This document shows, piece by piece, positions 8,486 to 17,655 of a stretch of DNA of 64,000 nt (positions within the stretch are counted from its first letter, which is position 1; the number at the start of each line of letters is the position of its first letter). A program made the position numbers and the translations under genes. The notes beneath the pieces were generated by a model, which did not search any database, was not told where the DNA came from, and saw nothing but the letters and a program-made list of their open reading frames with translations. The stretch lies in contig NZ_FZOJ01000011.1 in the NCBI RefSeq assembly GCF_900188145.1, positions 1 to 64,000 of the forward strand, in the 5' to 3' direction. The DNA comes from Anaerovirgula multivorans (GTDB lineage: Bacteria > Bacillota > Clostridia > Peptostreptococcales > Natronincolaceae).

Positions 8486-9493
8486 ATGAAAAAAACAGTT
8501 GCTTTGGTTGTAAGTGGTTCTTTATTATTAGGTTCAGCTGTCTATTCCTTTGGATTAGAAGGTGTGAACAATGAGGGGGAGATGCAAGAAGACCCTATTG
8601 TCATCACTGTTAATCTAGAGGATATAGAAGAAGCTGCAGAAGTAAATCTGGATATTATCAACGAATTGATAGGGGAAATAAAAGATTTAGACTTGAATGA
8701 AGAAGAGTTAGATGAGCTGATAGACCAGATACTAGAAGAATTAGAAAAAGCGCTGGATCAGGAAGAAAACAGCAAGGATGTTGCTGATGATGAAGATGAG
8801 GTAGAAGATGATTTAGAAAATGAAGATGCCCTTGAAAACCTTTATAGAAACTTAGTAAAATATCAAGCTGTTTATGATCAAGTTCCAGATGTTGCAAAGC
8901 CTGCTATCATGAAAAATATTCGTAAAATGCAATTGAAAATTTTAAGTTATCAGGTAAAGAGTACCGATGAGTTTCTGCAGGACTTCTCGATTGAAGAACT
9001 TGAAGCTTTGCAAGAGAAGATAGAGACTTTACAAGAAGAACTCTTAAATCAAGATTTGACAGACGAGGAGAAAGAAGAGCTTCAGCAACAAATTGAAGAA
9101 CTAGAGGGTAAAATAAAACAAGGTAAAGAAACCAATGCATTTATTCAACTTATTGAAACCGATGGAAAATGGCAACAGTTGTTAAGAAGACAAATACAAC
9201 AAGAATTTCTAGCAGAAAAAAAGGAACAAATCCAAATCAATAAGGAAGAAAAACTGGCAATTAAGTCAGAAATAAAAGAAGCACGGGAAGCTATAAAACA
9301 AAACAAGAAAGAAGACTCAGTAAATGAGAAAGAAAAGGAAGAAACCTCAGAAGATAAGGATCAATCAGAAAACAAAGTTTCTGTTACGGTAACGGTTGAA
9401 GAAAAAGCCACTAAAGGCAATAATACAAATAAAGATAACGGAAATGGTAATAATGCTGGAAATCAAGCTAAAGGGAAAAAAGATAAAAATTAA
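8486..9493 (+). CDS. Secreted acidic coiled-coil protein (DUF5667-like)
   Basis: 335 residues starting with a signal peptide (KKTVALVVSGSLLLGSAVYSFG). After an acidic Glu/Asp-rich segment (about 40-115) comes a segment resembling DUF5667-type extracellular proteins (LVKYQAVYDQVPDVAKPAI), then long charged heptad-like helices rich in Glu, Gln and Lys. The C-terminus from about 290 is a low-complexity Asn/Gly/Lys tail. No catalytic motif is seen. GAAGGGAG precedes the ATG. It stands alone, divergent from tsaE. A cell-surface or matrix role is plausible but unproven. Confidence 0.75.
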   Translation: MKKTVALVVSGSLLLGSAVYSFGLEGVNNEGEMQEDPIVITVNLEDIEEAAEVNLDIINELIGEIKDLDLNEEELDELIDQILEELEKALDQEENSKDVADDEDEVEDDLENEDALENLYRNLVKYQAVYDQVPDVAKPAIMKNIRKMQLKILSYQVKSTDEFLQDFSIEELEALQEKIETLQEELLNQDLTDEEKEELQQQIEELEGKIKQGKETNAFIQLIETDGKWQQLLRRQIQQEFLAEKKEQIQINKEEKLAIKSEIKEAREAIKQNKKEDSVNEKEKEETSEDKDQSENKVSVTVTVEEKATKGNNTNKDNGNGNNAGNQAKGKKDKN

Positions 9494-9685
9494 ACTTACA
9501 ACAAGAGACAGTTTCTATTAGGTAGTTGCGAAATTCATGGCAATCAGTGCTATGATTTGTACCGAATTATTTCCCATTTTACAGGGTTGCCATTTAAAAC
9601 AATAGAAATAGATGATTTTAATGCCTTCATATGCATCGAATGGGGTACTGCAACATTATTATTAAAAGATTTGTTTAAAGGATAA
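9494..9685 (+). pseudogene. Start-less open frame, possible gene remnant
   Basis: Directly after the TAA of the preceding gene the same frame stays open for 63 more codons. It reads like protein (LLGSCEIHGNQCYDLYRI, then TGLPFKTIEIDD and a hydrophobic TATLLLKDLFKG ending) but has no ATG or ribosome site. It is followed by a terminator-like hairpin. I read it as the tail of a decayed gene; stop read-through is a remote alternative. I recognise no family. Confidence 0.3.
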
Positions 9686-9693
9686 CTGCAAAT

Positions 9694-9742
9694 AAAGCCA
9701 TAATGCTCTTTAGTGAGTACTATGGCTTTAAATAGTTTTTTA
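9694..9742 (+). terminator. Rho-independent terminator
   Basis: AAAGCCATA (9694-9702) pairs with TATGGCTTT (9721-9729), with extra pairing inside, and a T-run follows at 9735-9742. It ends the transcript of the secreted protein and the remnant frame. Confidence 0.65.
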
Positions 9743-9870
9743 TCTTATTGTAACTTCTTTGCAGAATTTTTTCCAATAGAAATATTTCTTTGTAGGACCA
9801 ATCTTATTTTGCTTAACTTCTACTACATATCATGGTAGTGGAACACTGGAAACTCTCGTCTCTTCCTATA

Positions 9871-9925
9871 TTGACAAAACGGTTTAATGGTGTTAAACTA
9901 AAAATAGATTTAACGTCATTAAACC
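9871..9925 (+). promoter_or_regulatory. blaI promoter with two inverted-repeat operators
   Basis: TTGACA at 9871-9876 and TAAACT at 9894-9899 are 17 bases apart. Two similar imperfect palindromes, 9881-9898 (GGTTTAATGGTGTTAAAC) and 9907-9925 (GATTTAACGTCATTAAACC), cover the spacer/-10 region and the transcript start. This is the layout expected for BlaI autorepression. The sites share TTTAA/TTAAA half-sites rather than the staphylococcal TACA/TGTA core. Confidence 0.75.
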
Positions 9926-9940
9926 AAAGAGGTGTTTGAT

Positions 9941-10300
9941 ATGGTTGAGTACAAATTAGGTGTTATGGAAATGAAGTTTGCGGATTTGATGTGGGATAAT
10001 GAACCAATTTCCTCCGGTGACTTGGTGAAATTATGTGAACAGGAATTAGGCTGGAAAAAATCTACTACCTATACCATGCTGCGCCGCCTATGCCAGCGCA
10101 ATATTTTCAAAAATCAAGATGGTTTGGTTTGCTCTATTCTATCTAAGCAAGAGTTTCATGCTTTGCAAAGCGAAAAATTTATTGAAGAAACTTTTGACGG
10201 CTCGTTGCCGCAATTTTTAGCAGCATTTTCAACAAGGAAAAAGCTGACTGATAAGGAAATTGACGAATTGGAAAAACTAATACGCCAGAACAGGGGGTGA
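9941..10300 (+). CDS. BlaI/MecI-family transcriptional repressor
   Basis: Winged-helix repressor of about 119 residues, the usual BlaI/MecI/CopY size. The N-terminal HTH has LMWDNEPISSGDLVKLC and GWKKSTTYTMLRRLCQRNIF. The C-terminal dimerisation helices end in LTDKEIDELEKLIRQNRG. In the family the repressor is inactivated by cleavage after its M56 partner senses a ligand. I prefer the ATG at 9941, 7 bases after AGAGG, over an in-frame GTG at 9932. The downstream protease gene begins 4 bases after the stop. GC looks higher than in the neighbours, suggesting acquisition. Confidence 0.9.
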   Translation: MVEYKLGVMEMKFADLMWDNEPISSGDLVKLCEQELGWKKSTTYTMLRRLCQRNIFKNQDGLVCSILSKQEFHALQSEKFIEETFDGSLPQFLAAFSTRKKLTDKEIDELEKLIRQNRG

Positions 10301-10304
10301 ACCT

Positions 10305-12161
10305 ATGCCGTATTTTATTCAATCGAAAATCCTTGAGACTTTTTTACAAGTCCTCAATATGAGTTTGACCGCGAGCATCATAATTGTTTTCGTGCTGGTT
10401 GCACGACTACTTTTAAAAAAGGCACCCAAGATTTTTTCCTATGCTATGTGGAGCGTCGTGTTTTTTCGGCTGCTTTGCCCGATCTCCTTTGAAAGTATGT
10501 TTAGCTTGTTGCCGATAAATGCAAGCCCCATTTCGACAAATACTATTTATTCGGAAACACCACAGATAAGCACAGGCATAACGGCTGTTGACAATGCAAT
10601 CAACCCCATATTGCCCGCCCCTGCAAACGGCGCAAGTGTCAATCCGTTGCAAATAGCGGCAACCATTGGTGAAATCCTCTGGCTTTTGGGGATAGTTGTG
10701 CTTTTGACTTATAGTATTATTTCCCTTTTGCGACTACGCAAAAATCTGATAGGCGCAGTAAAGGTGCATGATAACATTTTTCTTGCCGACCACATTGCCT
10801 CCCCCTTTGTTATCGGTCTATTTCGTCCAAAAATTTACTTACCATCAACTTTATCGGAGCATGAGCAAAGCTATATTATCCTGCATGAGCAAACCCATAT
10901 TCGGCGCTTTGACCATGTAATGAAAATTGTGGCGTTTGCAGCTTTGTGTATCCACTGGTTTAATCCGCTTGTTTGGATAGCGTTTACTCTTACTATCAAG
11001 GACATGGAAATGTCGTGTGATGAAAGCGTAATGAAACGGCTGGGGGCCAACATTCGAGAGGAATATTCTGCATCGCTTTTAAGCCTTGCATCGGGCAGAA
11101 AAATCATTGCCGGTACTCCTCTGGCCTTTGGAGAAGGAGACACGAAAAGCAGGATAAAGAATTTGATATACTACAAAAAGCCTGCCTTGTGGGTCATGCT
11201 GGCAGCATTAGTTGCTGTAGCTACAATTTTTATTGCATTTGCATCCAACCCGCAACGTACATCAATGGAATGGGCTAAAACTCTGCGTGTGGAGGACGTT
11301 GAAAAAATCGAGCTGGTTGTTATGCCCAGCAGTGAAAATGAGCGGTATCGCTTGTTTGACCGTTCCGAATTTTCCGATGTCGTTGCGCTGGTTAATAAAA
11401 GCCGGGGTGGGTATCTTCCAATTCCAGAAAGCCTAGCTGGCGGTTCTATCATGTACTATATCACCACCACAGACGGAGTTCGCCATGAATTTGGCAATAA
11501 CGGAAACACCTATTTGATGATCGATGGGGACTCTTATGATGCCGGATATAATTGGCTTTCATCGTGGGGCAATGTAAAAGGAAACGCCCCTCTGCCAGAA
11601 ACCTTTCTCTTTGGCAATGAGAATTTCCTAACCCTTGACGAACTGAAACTCATTGCGCAAAAGGGTGATGCTATTTCTTGGGATGATTTTGCACCCTACG
11701 ATGGGCGTGATGTTGGCAGCGGACTGTATATTATGCACTATCCAATGGAGCAGCCCTATTATGTTAGAGTTGGTGGGGTGCCAGGGGAACCGCCGATGTA
11801 TATTCGTCTATGTTCTACCGAGACGGAACAGTATATCGACATTCGGCAGGAAAGCATAGACGAGTTTATCCAAAAATCAGAAACAAGAGTGTTTTCGGAT
11901 TTGCGCCCCATGCTGATGATTGACGGTGAGTTATATCTGGATACAGGGACGGAAAGCCCGATGGGAGCCGCTGTTGCAGTTGACGGTACAATCCAAACGA
12001 CAGTTACACAAAGCGCAAAACCAGCAGAAAATGAACAGTCCAATTTCGGATATGTCGGAAGTAGTTATGTTATTGGTGATGATTTCGTTGTAGTCAATAT
12101 AGACGAAAAATGGTTTGTTTTTGAGAAAGAGAATGAAGATAGTACGAGCACTACACAATAA
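10305..12161 (+). CDS. BlaR1/MecR1-like M56 membrane metallopeptidase
   Basis: 618 residues. The N-terminal 300 carry four or five membrane helices and an M56 zinc-protease site, HEQTHIRRFDH near residue 195, with the third ligand region MEMSCDESVMKRLG near 235. Another helix (ALWVMLAALVAVATIFIAFAS) leads to an extracytoplasmic domain of about 300 residues. That domain lacks the penicillin-binding SxxK/KTG motifs of true BlaR1, so the signal is probably not a beta-lactam. It would cleave or trigger loss of the BlaI-like repressor just upstream. No beta-lactamase gene lies nearby, so the regulated targets may be only this pair or genes elsewhere. Confidence 0.88.
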   Translation: MPYFIQSKILETFLQVLNMSLTASIIIVFVLVARLLLKKAPKIFSYAMWSVVFFRLLCPISFESMFSLLPINASPISTNTIYSETPQISTGITAVDNAINPILPAPANGASVNPLQIAATIGEILWLLGIVVLLTYSIISLLRLRKNLIGAVKVHDNIFLADHIASPFVIGLFRPKIYLPSTLSEHEQSYIILHEQTHIRRFDHVMKIVAFAALCIHWFNPLVWIAFTLTIKDMEMSCDESVMKRLGANIREEYSASLLSLASGRKIIAGTPLAFGEGDTKSRIKNLIYYKKPALWVMLAALVAVATIFIAFASNPQRTSMEWAKTLRVEDVEKIELVVMPSSENERYRLFDRSEFSDVVALVNKSRGGYLPIPESLAGGSIMYYITTTDGVRHEFGNNGNTYLMIDGDSYDAGYNWLSSWGNVKGNAPLPETFLFGNENFLTLDELKLIAQKGDAISWDDFAPYDGRDVGSGLYIMHYPMEQPYYVRVGGVPGEPPMYIRLCSTETEQYIDIRQESIDEFIQKSETRVFSDLRPMLMIDGELYLDTGTESPMGAAVAVDGTIQTTVTQSAKPAENEQSNFGYVGSSYVIGDDFVVVNIDEKWFVFEKENEDSTSTTQ

Positions 12162-12343
12162 TGCGAATAATTGTTTTTCTGATTTGAGCCGCCCGACGAA
12201 TAATAAAAAAACCGTTGTTTTGGCGGCTGGCTAAGTGTGCGCCCAAGCATAATATAATAACCTAAACATCGGTTTTGAGAAAATCAAAGCCGCTGTTCTC
12301 TACATTTAGAGGGCTTAGATAGTTGCGCCCTTTTTACAATCCG

Positions 12344-12389
12344 GCGGCTTTGGGATAGGAGGATTTCCATGTATCCAAAGCCGCTTTTT
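12344..12389 (+). terminator. Terminator after the M56 gene
   Basis: A 14-base arm at 12344-12357 (GCGGCTTTGGGATA) pairs with TATCCAAAGCCGC at 12372-12384, and a T-run follows at 12385-12389. Confidence 0.6.
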
Positions 12390-12438
12390 ATTGTTCGTGA
12401 GGGGCCGTCACCATATCGTGACGGCTTGGCATAGCCAA

Positions 12439-12468
12439 AGGTGTAATTGTTGAAAATTACACCTTTTT
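12439..12468 (+). terminator. Strong terminator
   Basis: AGGTGTAATT (12439-12448) and AATTACACCT (12455-12464) form a perfect 10-bp stem with a 6-base loop, followed by five Ts. Confidence 0.75.
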
Positions 12469-12570
12469 CATTGGTTAATTTGTGTGACTTTATATCATGG
12501 TAAAAAAGTCCTGTTTTTTATTCTATTTCCTTTTTTCATTAATAGACAAAAGTTGGAGGATTCTTTTTAG

Positions 12571-13257
12571 TTATTGTCCATAATATGCATTGATTCCATG
12601 TTTTCGCAGAAAATGTTTATCCAACAGCACATCATCTATAATCGGGGTTTTGTCATTTAGAGAAACAGTATGATAAGCCATCTCTGCAATTTTTTCCAAG
12701 ACTACAGCATTATGTACCGCTTCTTTAGCATCTTTGCCCCAGGCAAAGGGTCCATGATTACAAACCAATACCCCCGGAATATAACTGGGATCTATTTCTC
12801 TAAATGTTTCTATAATAAGAGCTGCTGTTTCTTTTTCATAATGAGCTTCAATTTCTTCTTTCTTCATTTTTCTTGTACAGGGAATATCTCCATAAAAATA
12901 ATCTGCATGGGTAGTGCCTAAAGGGGGAATGCTTTTTCCCATCTGTGCCCATATAGTCGCCCAGGTAGAATGGGTGTGCACGATTCCACCTATGCTAGAA
13001 AATGCTTTATATAACATTAAATGAGTAGAGGTATCAGAGGAAGGTTTTAATTCTCCTTCTATTTGGTTCCCCTCTAAATCAACAACTACAAGATCTTCTA
13101 CCTTCATAGCCTCATAGCTGACACCACTAGGTTTAATTACTACCAGGCCTCTTTCCCTATCAATGCCACTTACATTTCCCCATGTATAAGTAACTAATTC
13201 CCGCTGTGGAAGTTCAAGATTAGCTTCCAATACCATTTTTTTTAAATCCCTTTGCAT
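12571..13257 (-). CDS. araD: L-ribulose-5-phosphate 4-epimerase AraD
   Basis: 228-residue class II aldolase-fold enzyme converting L-ribulose 5-phosphate to D-xylulose 5-phosphate, the last step of arabinose entry into the pentose phosphate pathway. Zinc and substrate motifs are visible: [27 protein letters not shown], the zinc histidines in VHTHSTWAT and [17 protein letters not shown] sits just upstream of the ATG. It is the last gene of the minus-strand araB-araA-araD unit, 20 bases after araA. Confidence 0.95.
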   Translation of the reverse strand: MQRDLKKMVLEANLELPQRELVTYTWGNVSGIDRERGLVVIKPSGVSYEAMKVEDLVVVDLEGNQIEGELKPSSDTSTHLMLYKAFSSIGGIVHTHSTWATIWAQMGKSIPPLGTTHADYFYGDIPCTRKMKKEEIEAHYEKETAALIIETFREIDPSYIPGVLVCNHGPFAWGKDAKEAVHNAVVLEKIAEMAYHTVSLNDKTPIIDDVLLDKHFLRKHGINAYYGQ

Positions 13258-13277
13258 TTAATCCCCTTCCTTTGTCG

Positions 13278-14669
13278 TTAGACTTCAACATATTCAATAT
13301 CTAAGACTTCACATAATAACTTCCATCTTCTTCTTTGATCTCCTAAATTTAATACTTGGTGATGGGTGCCTCCATTTTTAAGCCACCCATCCATACAAGC
13401 TCTAATTCCAGAATCAGGTTTGAAATGTAAGTAAGGCATTTCAATATTTTCTATTTCTTCTGTATCTAAGATTTCTCCCTTAGAGACAACCAATCTATAT
13501 TGTTCCCCCTGAATTGCCACCAATGATGCAAGTGTTGCTGTTCCAGGCTCCGCCATAAACACTACAGTAGGAGGATTTTCTAAATTCCCAATTCCCAGTT
13601 CTCTATCAATCAAACGAATAGGTCTGTCTTTTCTCGCAATTTTCCAATTTCCTTCTCCCATATGACTCATCAAGGCAGAGTCCTTTTCAAAATCCATAGC
13701 ATACATTTCCGTAAAATGAGCATCACCTATCAAGATATGTCCCGCCTTCACAAGGCTGGCAGCAATTGTATCGCCCTCTGCTGCATATCCATAGCCTTCT
13801 GCCATTAAATTTGAAGCTGCTAGCATATGAATCTGCCTAAATCTCCCATCATCTTGAAAAACATTAAAATATGCCGAAAAAGCATCATATCCTTTTTCTT
13901 TTAATAATTTTTTGAATCCAATTTGCATACGTACTGCATATCGATGACTTTCTTCTGTAAGATTAGAATCAATTTGGAAATTCTTTTTGTTTTCTTCAAT
14001 AATTTCTTCAATTTCTTTTTCTGTAGCTTCTTCCATATAACCATATACTTCGCCAATTCCCACATAGGATGCTTCCGGACCAATTTTCCTTATAAAAGCA
14101 GCATCATCCGTCAAAATATCCCCCATAGAAGGCATTCTACCTAAAAGGGCTACCTTGACATTTTTCAAAGCTCTACTGGTTTGAACAGCCTTTCCCCAGT
14201 CTTCTACAAAGGATTTAAAATTTTCACTTTTCCAGTCTTCAGAAATAACTGTATATTGTAATCCTCCCCGTAGAATAGCATTTGCTGTATCTTGTGCCCC
14301 ATGTATTCCTTGATTATAAGTAAGATCTGCCATATCCCATTTTGCACCTACAATTCTTTCCGGCTGCACGTTTGCCAGTAAAATAGGTAGGTTGTTTTCT
14401 TGTAAAGCTCGAATAAGTCTTAGCCCCGGGCTATAAGTAAGCATGACAATCATGATTCCATCTAATTCTTTATTATTAAAATCTCCTACGATTTCTTCTA
14501 TTTCTTGTCTATTTCTAGCTGCTCTAGGAAAATCTATATCCACTACACTCTTTAATTGTTCTACAATCTCTTGAGCATATTTTTCCTGTCTTTCTGTAAT
14601 TCCAGGATAAGAATTATCATATAGCTCTTGCATAATACCTAATAATCCAATAAGTGGTTTTCTATTCAT
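13278..14669 (-). CDS. araA: L-arabinose isomerase (divergent AraA family)
   Basis: 463 residues, shorter and more divergent than the classical AraA of about 495. It opens with KPLIGLLGIMQELYDNSYPG and keeps plausible metal-site regions: AAEGDTIAASLV, DAHFTEMYAMDF, SHMGEGNWKIA and the late histidines of GGTHHQVLNLGD. Its position between araB and araD strongly supports isomerisation of L-arabinose to L-ribulose. An L-fucose-isomerase-like activity is the alternative. GGGGGAATT precedes the ATG. Confidence 0.85.
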   Translation of the reverse strand: MNRKPLIGLLGIMQELYDNSYPGITERQEKYAQEIVEQLKSVVDIDFPRAARNRQEIEEIVGDFNNKELDGIMIVMLTYSPGLRLIRALQENNLPILLANVQPERIVGAKWDMADLTYNQGIHGAQDTANAILRGGLQYTVISEDWKSENFKSFVEDWGKAVQTSRALKNVKVALLGRMPSMGDILTDDAAFIRKIGPEASYVGIGEVYGYMEEATEKEIEEIIEENKKNFQIDSNLTEESHRYAVRMQIGFKKLLKEKGYDAFSAYFNVFQDDGRFRQIHMLAASNLMAEGYGYAAEGDTIAASLVKAGHILIGDAHFTEMYAMDFEKDSALMSHMGEGNWKIARKDRPIRLIDRELGIGNLENPPTVVFMAEPGTATLASLVAIQGEQYRLVVSKGEILDTEEIENIEMPYLHFKPDSGIRACMDGWLKNGGTHHQVLNLGDQRRRWKLLCEVLDIEYVEV

Positions 14670-14711
14670 TTACAATTCCCCCTGCATCATTCATTTAAAT
14701 TATAATTTTTA

Positions 14712-16385
14712 TTACTGTACTTCCTTCTTAATTTCTTTTAATTTTTTCATTGCATCGTTAGAGCCTCTTCCAAAATAGTCATGTAATTCCTTGTATATTG
14801 CATATAACTTTTCATATATGCTTACATTTTCAGGGATAGGGGAGTAATATTTCTCCTTCACTCCTCCCATTTTTTCTGCAGCTGCTTCTATGGTATCGTA
14901 GCCTCCTTTATCTTTACCAGCTGCCACAGCCCCAAACATCGCTGCTCCAAGAGCAGGTGTTTGGTCAGAAAGCGCAATTTTAATAGGCATATTGGTTACA
15001 TCTGCATATATTTGCATCATTAAATCATTTTTCTCCACAATACCTCCAGCAGCATATAATTCTGTTACTGACACTCCATTTTCTCTAAAAGTCTCAATAA
15101 TCATTTTTGTTCCATAGGCTGTAGCTTCGATTAATGCTCGATATATTTCTTCTGGCTTGGTAAGCAATGTACATCCTATGAGTATCCCCGTAAGATCTAC
15201 ATCTACCAGCACTGACCGATTTCCATTCCACCAATCTAATGCAACCAATCCACTTTCTCCAGCCTTTAATTCTTCTGATTTTTGTTGTAATAAATCAAAA
15301 ATACTTATTCCCTTCTTTGCCGCTTCCTTCTCATAGGAAGCAGGGATGCAATTTTCAATAAACCATTGAAAGTGATCTCCAACACAGGACTGTCCGGCTT
15401 CATAGCCTTTATAGCCTTTGATAATCCCATCTTCTACTACACCACACATACCAGGTACAATTCTTTCTTCCGTACCTAAAAGCACATGACAGGTAGAAGT
15501 TCCCATAACCATCAACATCTTACCTGGCTCTGTGATACCTACTGCAGGTACTGCCACATGTGCATCCACATTTCCTACAGCTACCGCTGTCCCCATTTTT
15601 AATCCTGTTAGCTCAGCAGCCGCTTTAGTAATCTCTCCAGCTTTTGTTCCTAAAGGATAAATATCTTTACTGAGTTTTTCTTCCACTATATTTTCCATCT
15701 TAGGATTTAATGCTTTAAAGAATTCTTTTGAAGGATATCCTTTTTGTTTATGCCAAATTGCTTTATATCCTGCTGTACAACTATTCCTTTTTTCTTTTCC
15801 AGTCAGCTGTAAAATAACCCAATCTGTTGCTTCCATAAATCTATCTGTCGCATGATATATACTTTCATCTTCATCTAATACCTGTAATACTTTAGGTATC
15901 ATCCATTCTGAAGAAATTTTCCCTCCATATAATTTTAGAAATTCTTCATTCCTTTCTTCTGCTATTTTATTCAGTCGATTTGCTTGTTCTTGAGCAGCAT
16001 GATGTTTCCAAAGTTTCACATAGCTATGGGGCTTTTTTTTGAATTCCTCTTGAATACATAAAGGATCTCCGTTTTTATCAATTGGCAATATGGTGCAGGC
16101 AGTAAAGTCAATTCCTAGTCCTATTACATCTTCTGGCTCTACCCTTGCTTCCTGTAAAACTTTAGGAATGGTTTCTTGTAATACCTCCAAATAATCTATT
16201 GGATGCTGAAGTGCCCAATCATGTCCTAATCTAGTTATTCCACCAGGTAATACTTCATCCATTACACCATGAGAATATTTTTTTATCGCCGTGGCAACTT
16301 CTTTTCCTGTACTAACTTCTACTAGCAAAGCTCTGCCTGACAATGTTCCAAAATCAACACCTATAGTATATTTTCTATTTTCCAT
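14712..16385 (-). CDS. araB: Ribulokinase AraB
   Basis: FGGY-family carbohydrate kinase of about 557 residues, close to E. coli AraB (566). The N-terminal phosphate-binding [14 protein letters not shown], the characteristic [14 protein letters not shown] segment and the C-terminal [21 protein letters not shown] are visible. It phosphorylates L-ribulose for AraD. I chose the ATG at 16385, 8 bases after GAGGGGG; the longer frame would start at a TTG inside that ribosome site. It follows the sugar transporter genes by 28 bases, so transporter and enzymes likely form one transcript. Confidence 0.95.
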   Translation of the reverse strand: MENRKYTIGVDFGTLSGRALLVEVSTGKEVATAIKKYSHGVMDEVLPGGITRLGHDWALQHPIDYLEVLQETIPKVLQEARVEPEDVIGLGIDFTACTILPIDKNGDPLCIQEEFKKKPHSYVKLWKHHAAQEQANRLNKIAEERNEEFLKLYGGKISSEWMIPKVLQVLDEDESIYHATDRFMEATDWVILQLTGKEKRNSCTAGYKAIWHKQKGYPSKEFFKALNPKMENIVEEKLSKDIYPLGTKAGEITKAAAELTGLKMGTAVAVGNVDAHVAVPAVGITEPGKMLMVMGTSTCHVLLGTEERIVPGMCGVVEDGIIKGYKGYEAGQSCVGDHFQWFIENCIPASYEKEAAKKGISIFDLLQQKSEELKAGESGLVALDWWNGNRSVLVDVDLTGILIGCTLLTKPEEIYRALIEATAYGTKMIIETFRENGVSVTELYAAGGIVEKNDLMMQIYADVTNMPIKIALSDQTPALGAAMFGAVAAGKDKGGYDTIEAAAEKMGGVKEKYYSPIPENVSIYEKLYAIYKELHDYFGRGSNDAMKKLKEIKKEVQ

Positions 16386-16413
16386 ACCCGTCCCCCTCAA
16401 ATACTAGGTTTTG

Positions 16414-17637
16414 CTATTCTTTTGCACTCTTAGATTTCGTAAAAATATCAAAAGCTACCGCTAGTAATAGTACCAGACCTTTTATGGCCTGCTGCCAATC
16501 AATACCTAAACCGATTAAAGACATGCCATTATTCATAACTCCCATGACCAATCCCCCAACAATTGCACCAATGACGGTTCCGATACCACCTGAGGCAGAT
16601 GCACCTCCAATATATACAGCAGCAATAGCATCTAATTCGAAGCCAGTACCTGCTTTAGGTGTTGCTGCGTTTAATCTAGCCGCAAAAATAAGTCCTGATA
16701 GAGCAGCTAGGATTCCCATATTTACATACACCCAAAGTATTGTTTGCTTTGTTTTTATTCCCGATAATTTTGCTGCTTTCTCATTACCTCCTATGGCATA
16801 AATATGTCTTCCCGCAACGGTGTTTTGGGTCACAAAGGAATAGATAGCAATTAAAATAAATAATACTATCAAAATATTAGGAATTCCCTCATAGCCAGCA
16901 AGAATAAAACAAAATACATTAATCACTATTAGAAGGGCTATCAATTTTGCAATTAAAAATTCTTTCGGTATAACATCAAAGTTGTATTTTATTTGTGCTT
17001 TTCTTTCTTTTAATTCCCATAATACATAAAAGATAGATAGAATAATCCCTATCACAATAGTGACAATGTGGTAATTCCCTGTTCCTAAAAAATCAGGGAT
17101 GAAACCAGAGCTTATTTTTCTAAATTCGTAGGGAAAAGGAGCAATCGACATGCCTTTAAGGGTTACCATTGTTAAACCCCTAAATATGAGCATCCCTCCT
17201 AATGTAACAATAAAGGCAGGTATTTTAACATAAGCAATCCAAAACCCTTGCCAAGCGCCTATGAGTCCCCCTATAATGAGACAAATCAATACAGCAGCGG
17301 TAACTGAAATATTCATTCTAATCATTAAAATTGCCGATACAGCTCCTATAAAAGCTGCCACAGAACCTACTGATAAATCAATGTTTCCCGTAATAATAAC
17401 CAATAACATTCCTATGGCCAATATTAAAATATAACTATTTTGTAAAATGATATTCGTAATATTTAATGGTTTTAATAGAATACCATTGGTTAAAATTTGG
17501 AAAAGTATAATAATAAATGCCAAGGCGATAATCATGCCATATTGTCGAATATTGTTTCTAAATAGCGTTTTAAAGATTTGAATTTTCGTCTCTTTTTTTG
17601 ATGGTTTCTCTTCTGATTCCCTTTTTGATATTTCCAC
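16414..17637 (-). CDS. gguB: Sugar ABC transporter permease (GguB/XylH type)
   Basis: 407-residue inner-membrane protein with about ten hydrophobic helices and the cytoplasmic coupling loop YAIGGNEKAAKLSGIKTKQ. The length and the ChvE-like binding protein match GguB of multiple-monosaccharide transporters. It starts with GTG after GAGGAGGGA. Upstream is the ATPase (18-base gap) and downstream araB, so arabinose is the likely cargo, perhaps with other monosaccharides. Confidence 0.9.
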   Translation of the reverse strand: MEISKRESEEKPSKKETKIQIFKTLFRNNIRQYGMIIALAFIIILFQILTNGILLKPLNITNIILQNSYILILAIGMLLVIITGNIDLSVGSVAAFIGAVSAILMIRMNISVTAAVLICLIIGGLIGAWQGFWIAYVKIPAFIVTLGGMLIFRGLTMVTLKGMSIAPFPYEFRKISSGFIPDFLGTGNYHIVTIVIGIILSIFYVLWELKERKAQIKYNFDVIPKEFLIAKLIALLIVINVFCFILAGYEGIPNILIVLFILIAIYSFVTQNTVAGRHIYAIGGNEKAAKLSGIKTKQTILWVYVNMGILAALSGLIFAARLNAATPKAGTGFELDAIAAVYIGGASASGGIGTVIGAIVGGLVMGVMNNGMSLIGLGIDWQQAIKGLVLLLAVAFDIFTKSKSAKE

Positions 17638-17655
17638 TTTTGTCCCTCCTCGCTA

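Larger units (their letters stand above)
12162..12570 (+). other. Hairpin-rich non-coding tail of the BlaI/M56 unit
   Basis: This 409-base gap has no convincing gene. It holds a terminator at 12344-12389, a perfect 8-bp hairpin at 12404-12425 and a second terminator at 12439-12468. A 21-codon ATG frame at 12370 with an AGGAGG-like site lies across the first hairpin. The GC-rich composition matches the upstream pair, so it is probably the tail of the acquired segment. Confidence 0.5.

Noticed and set aside
12370-12435. 21-codon ORF with an AGGAGG site
   Set aside because: It spans two hairpins including a terminator and is too short to support without conservation.
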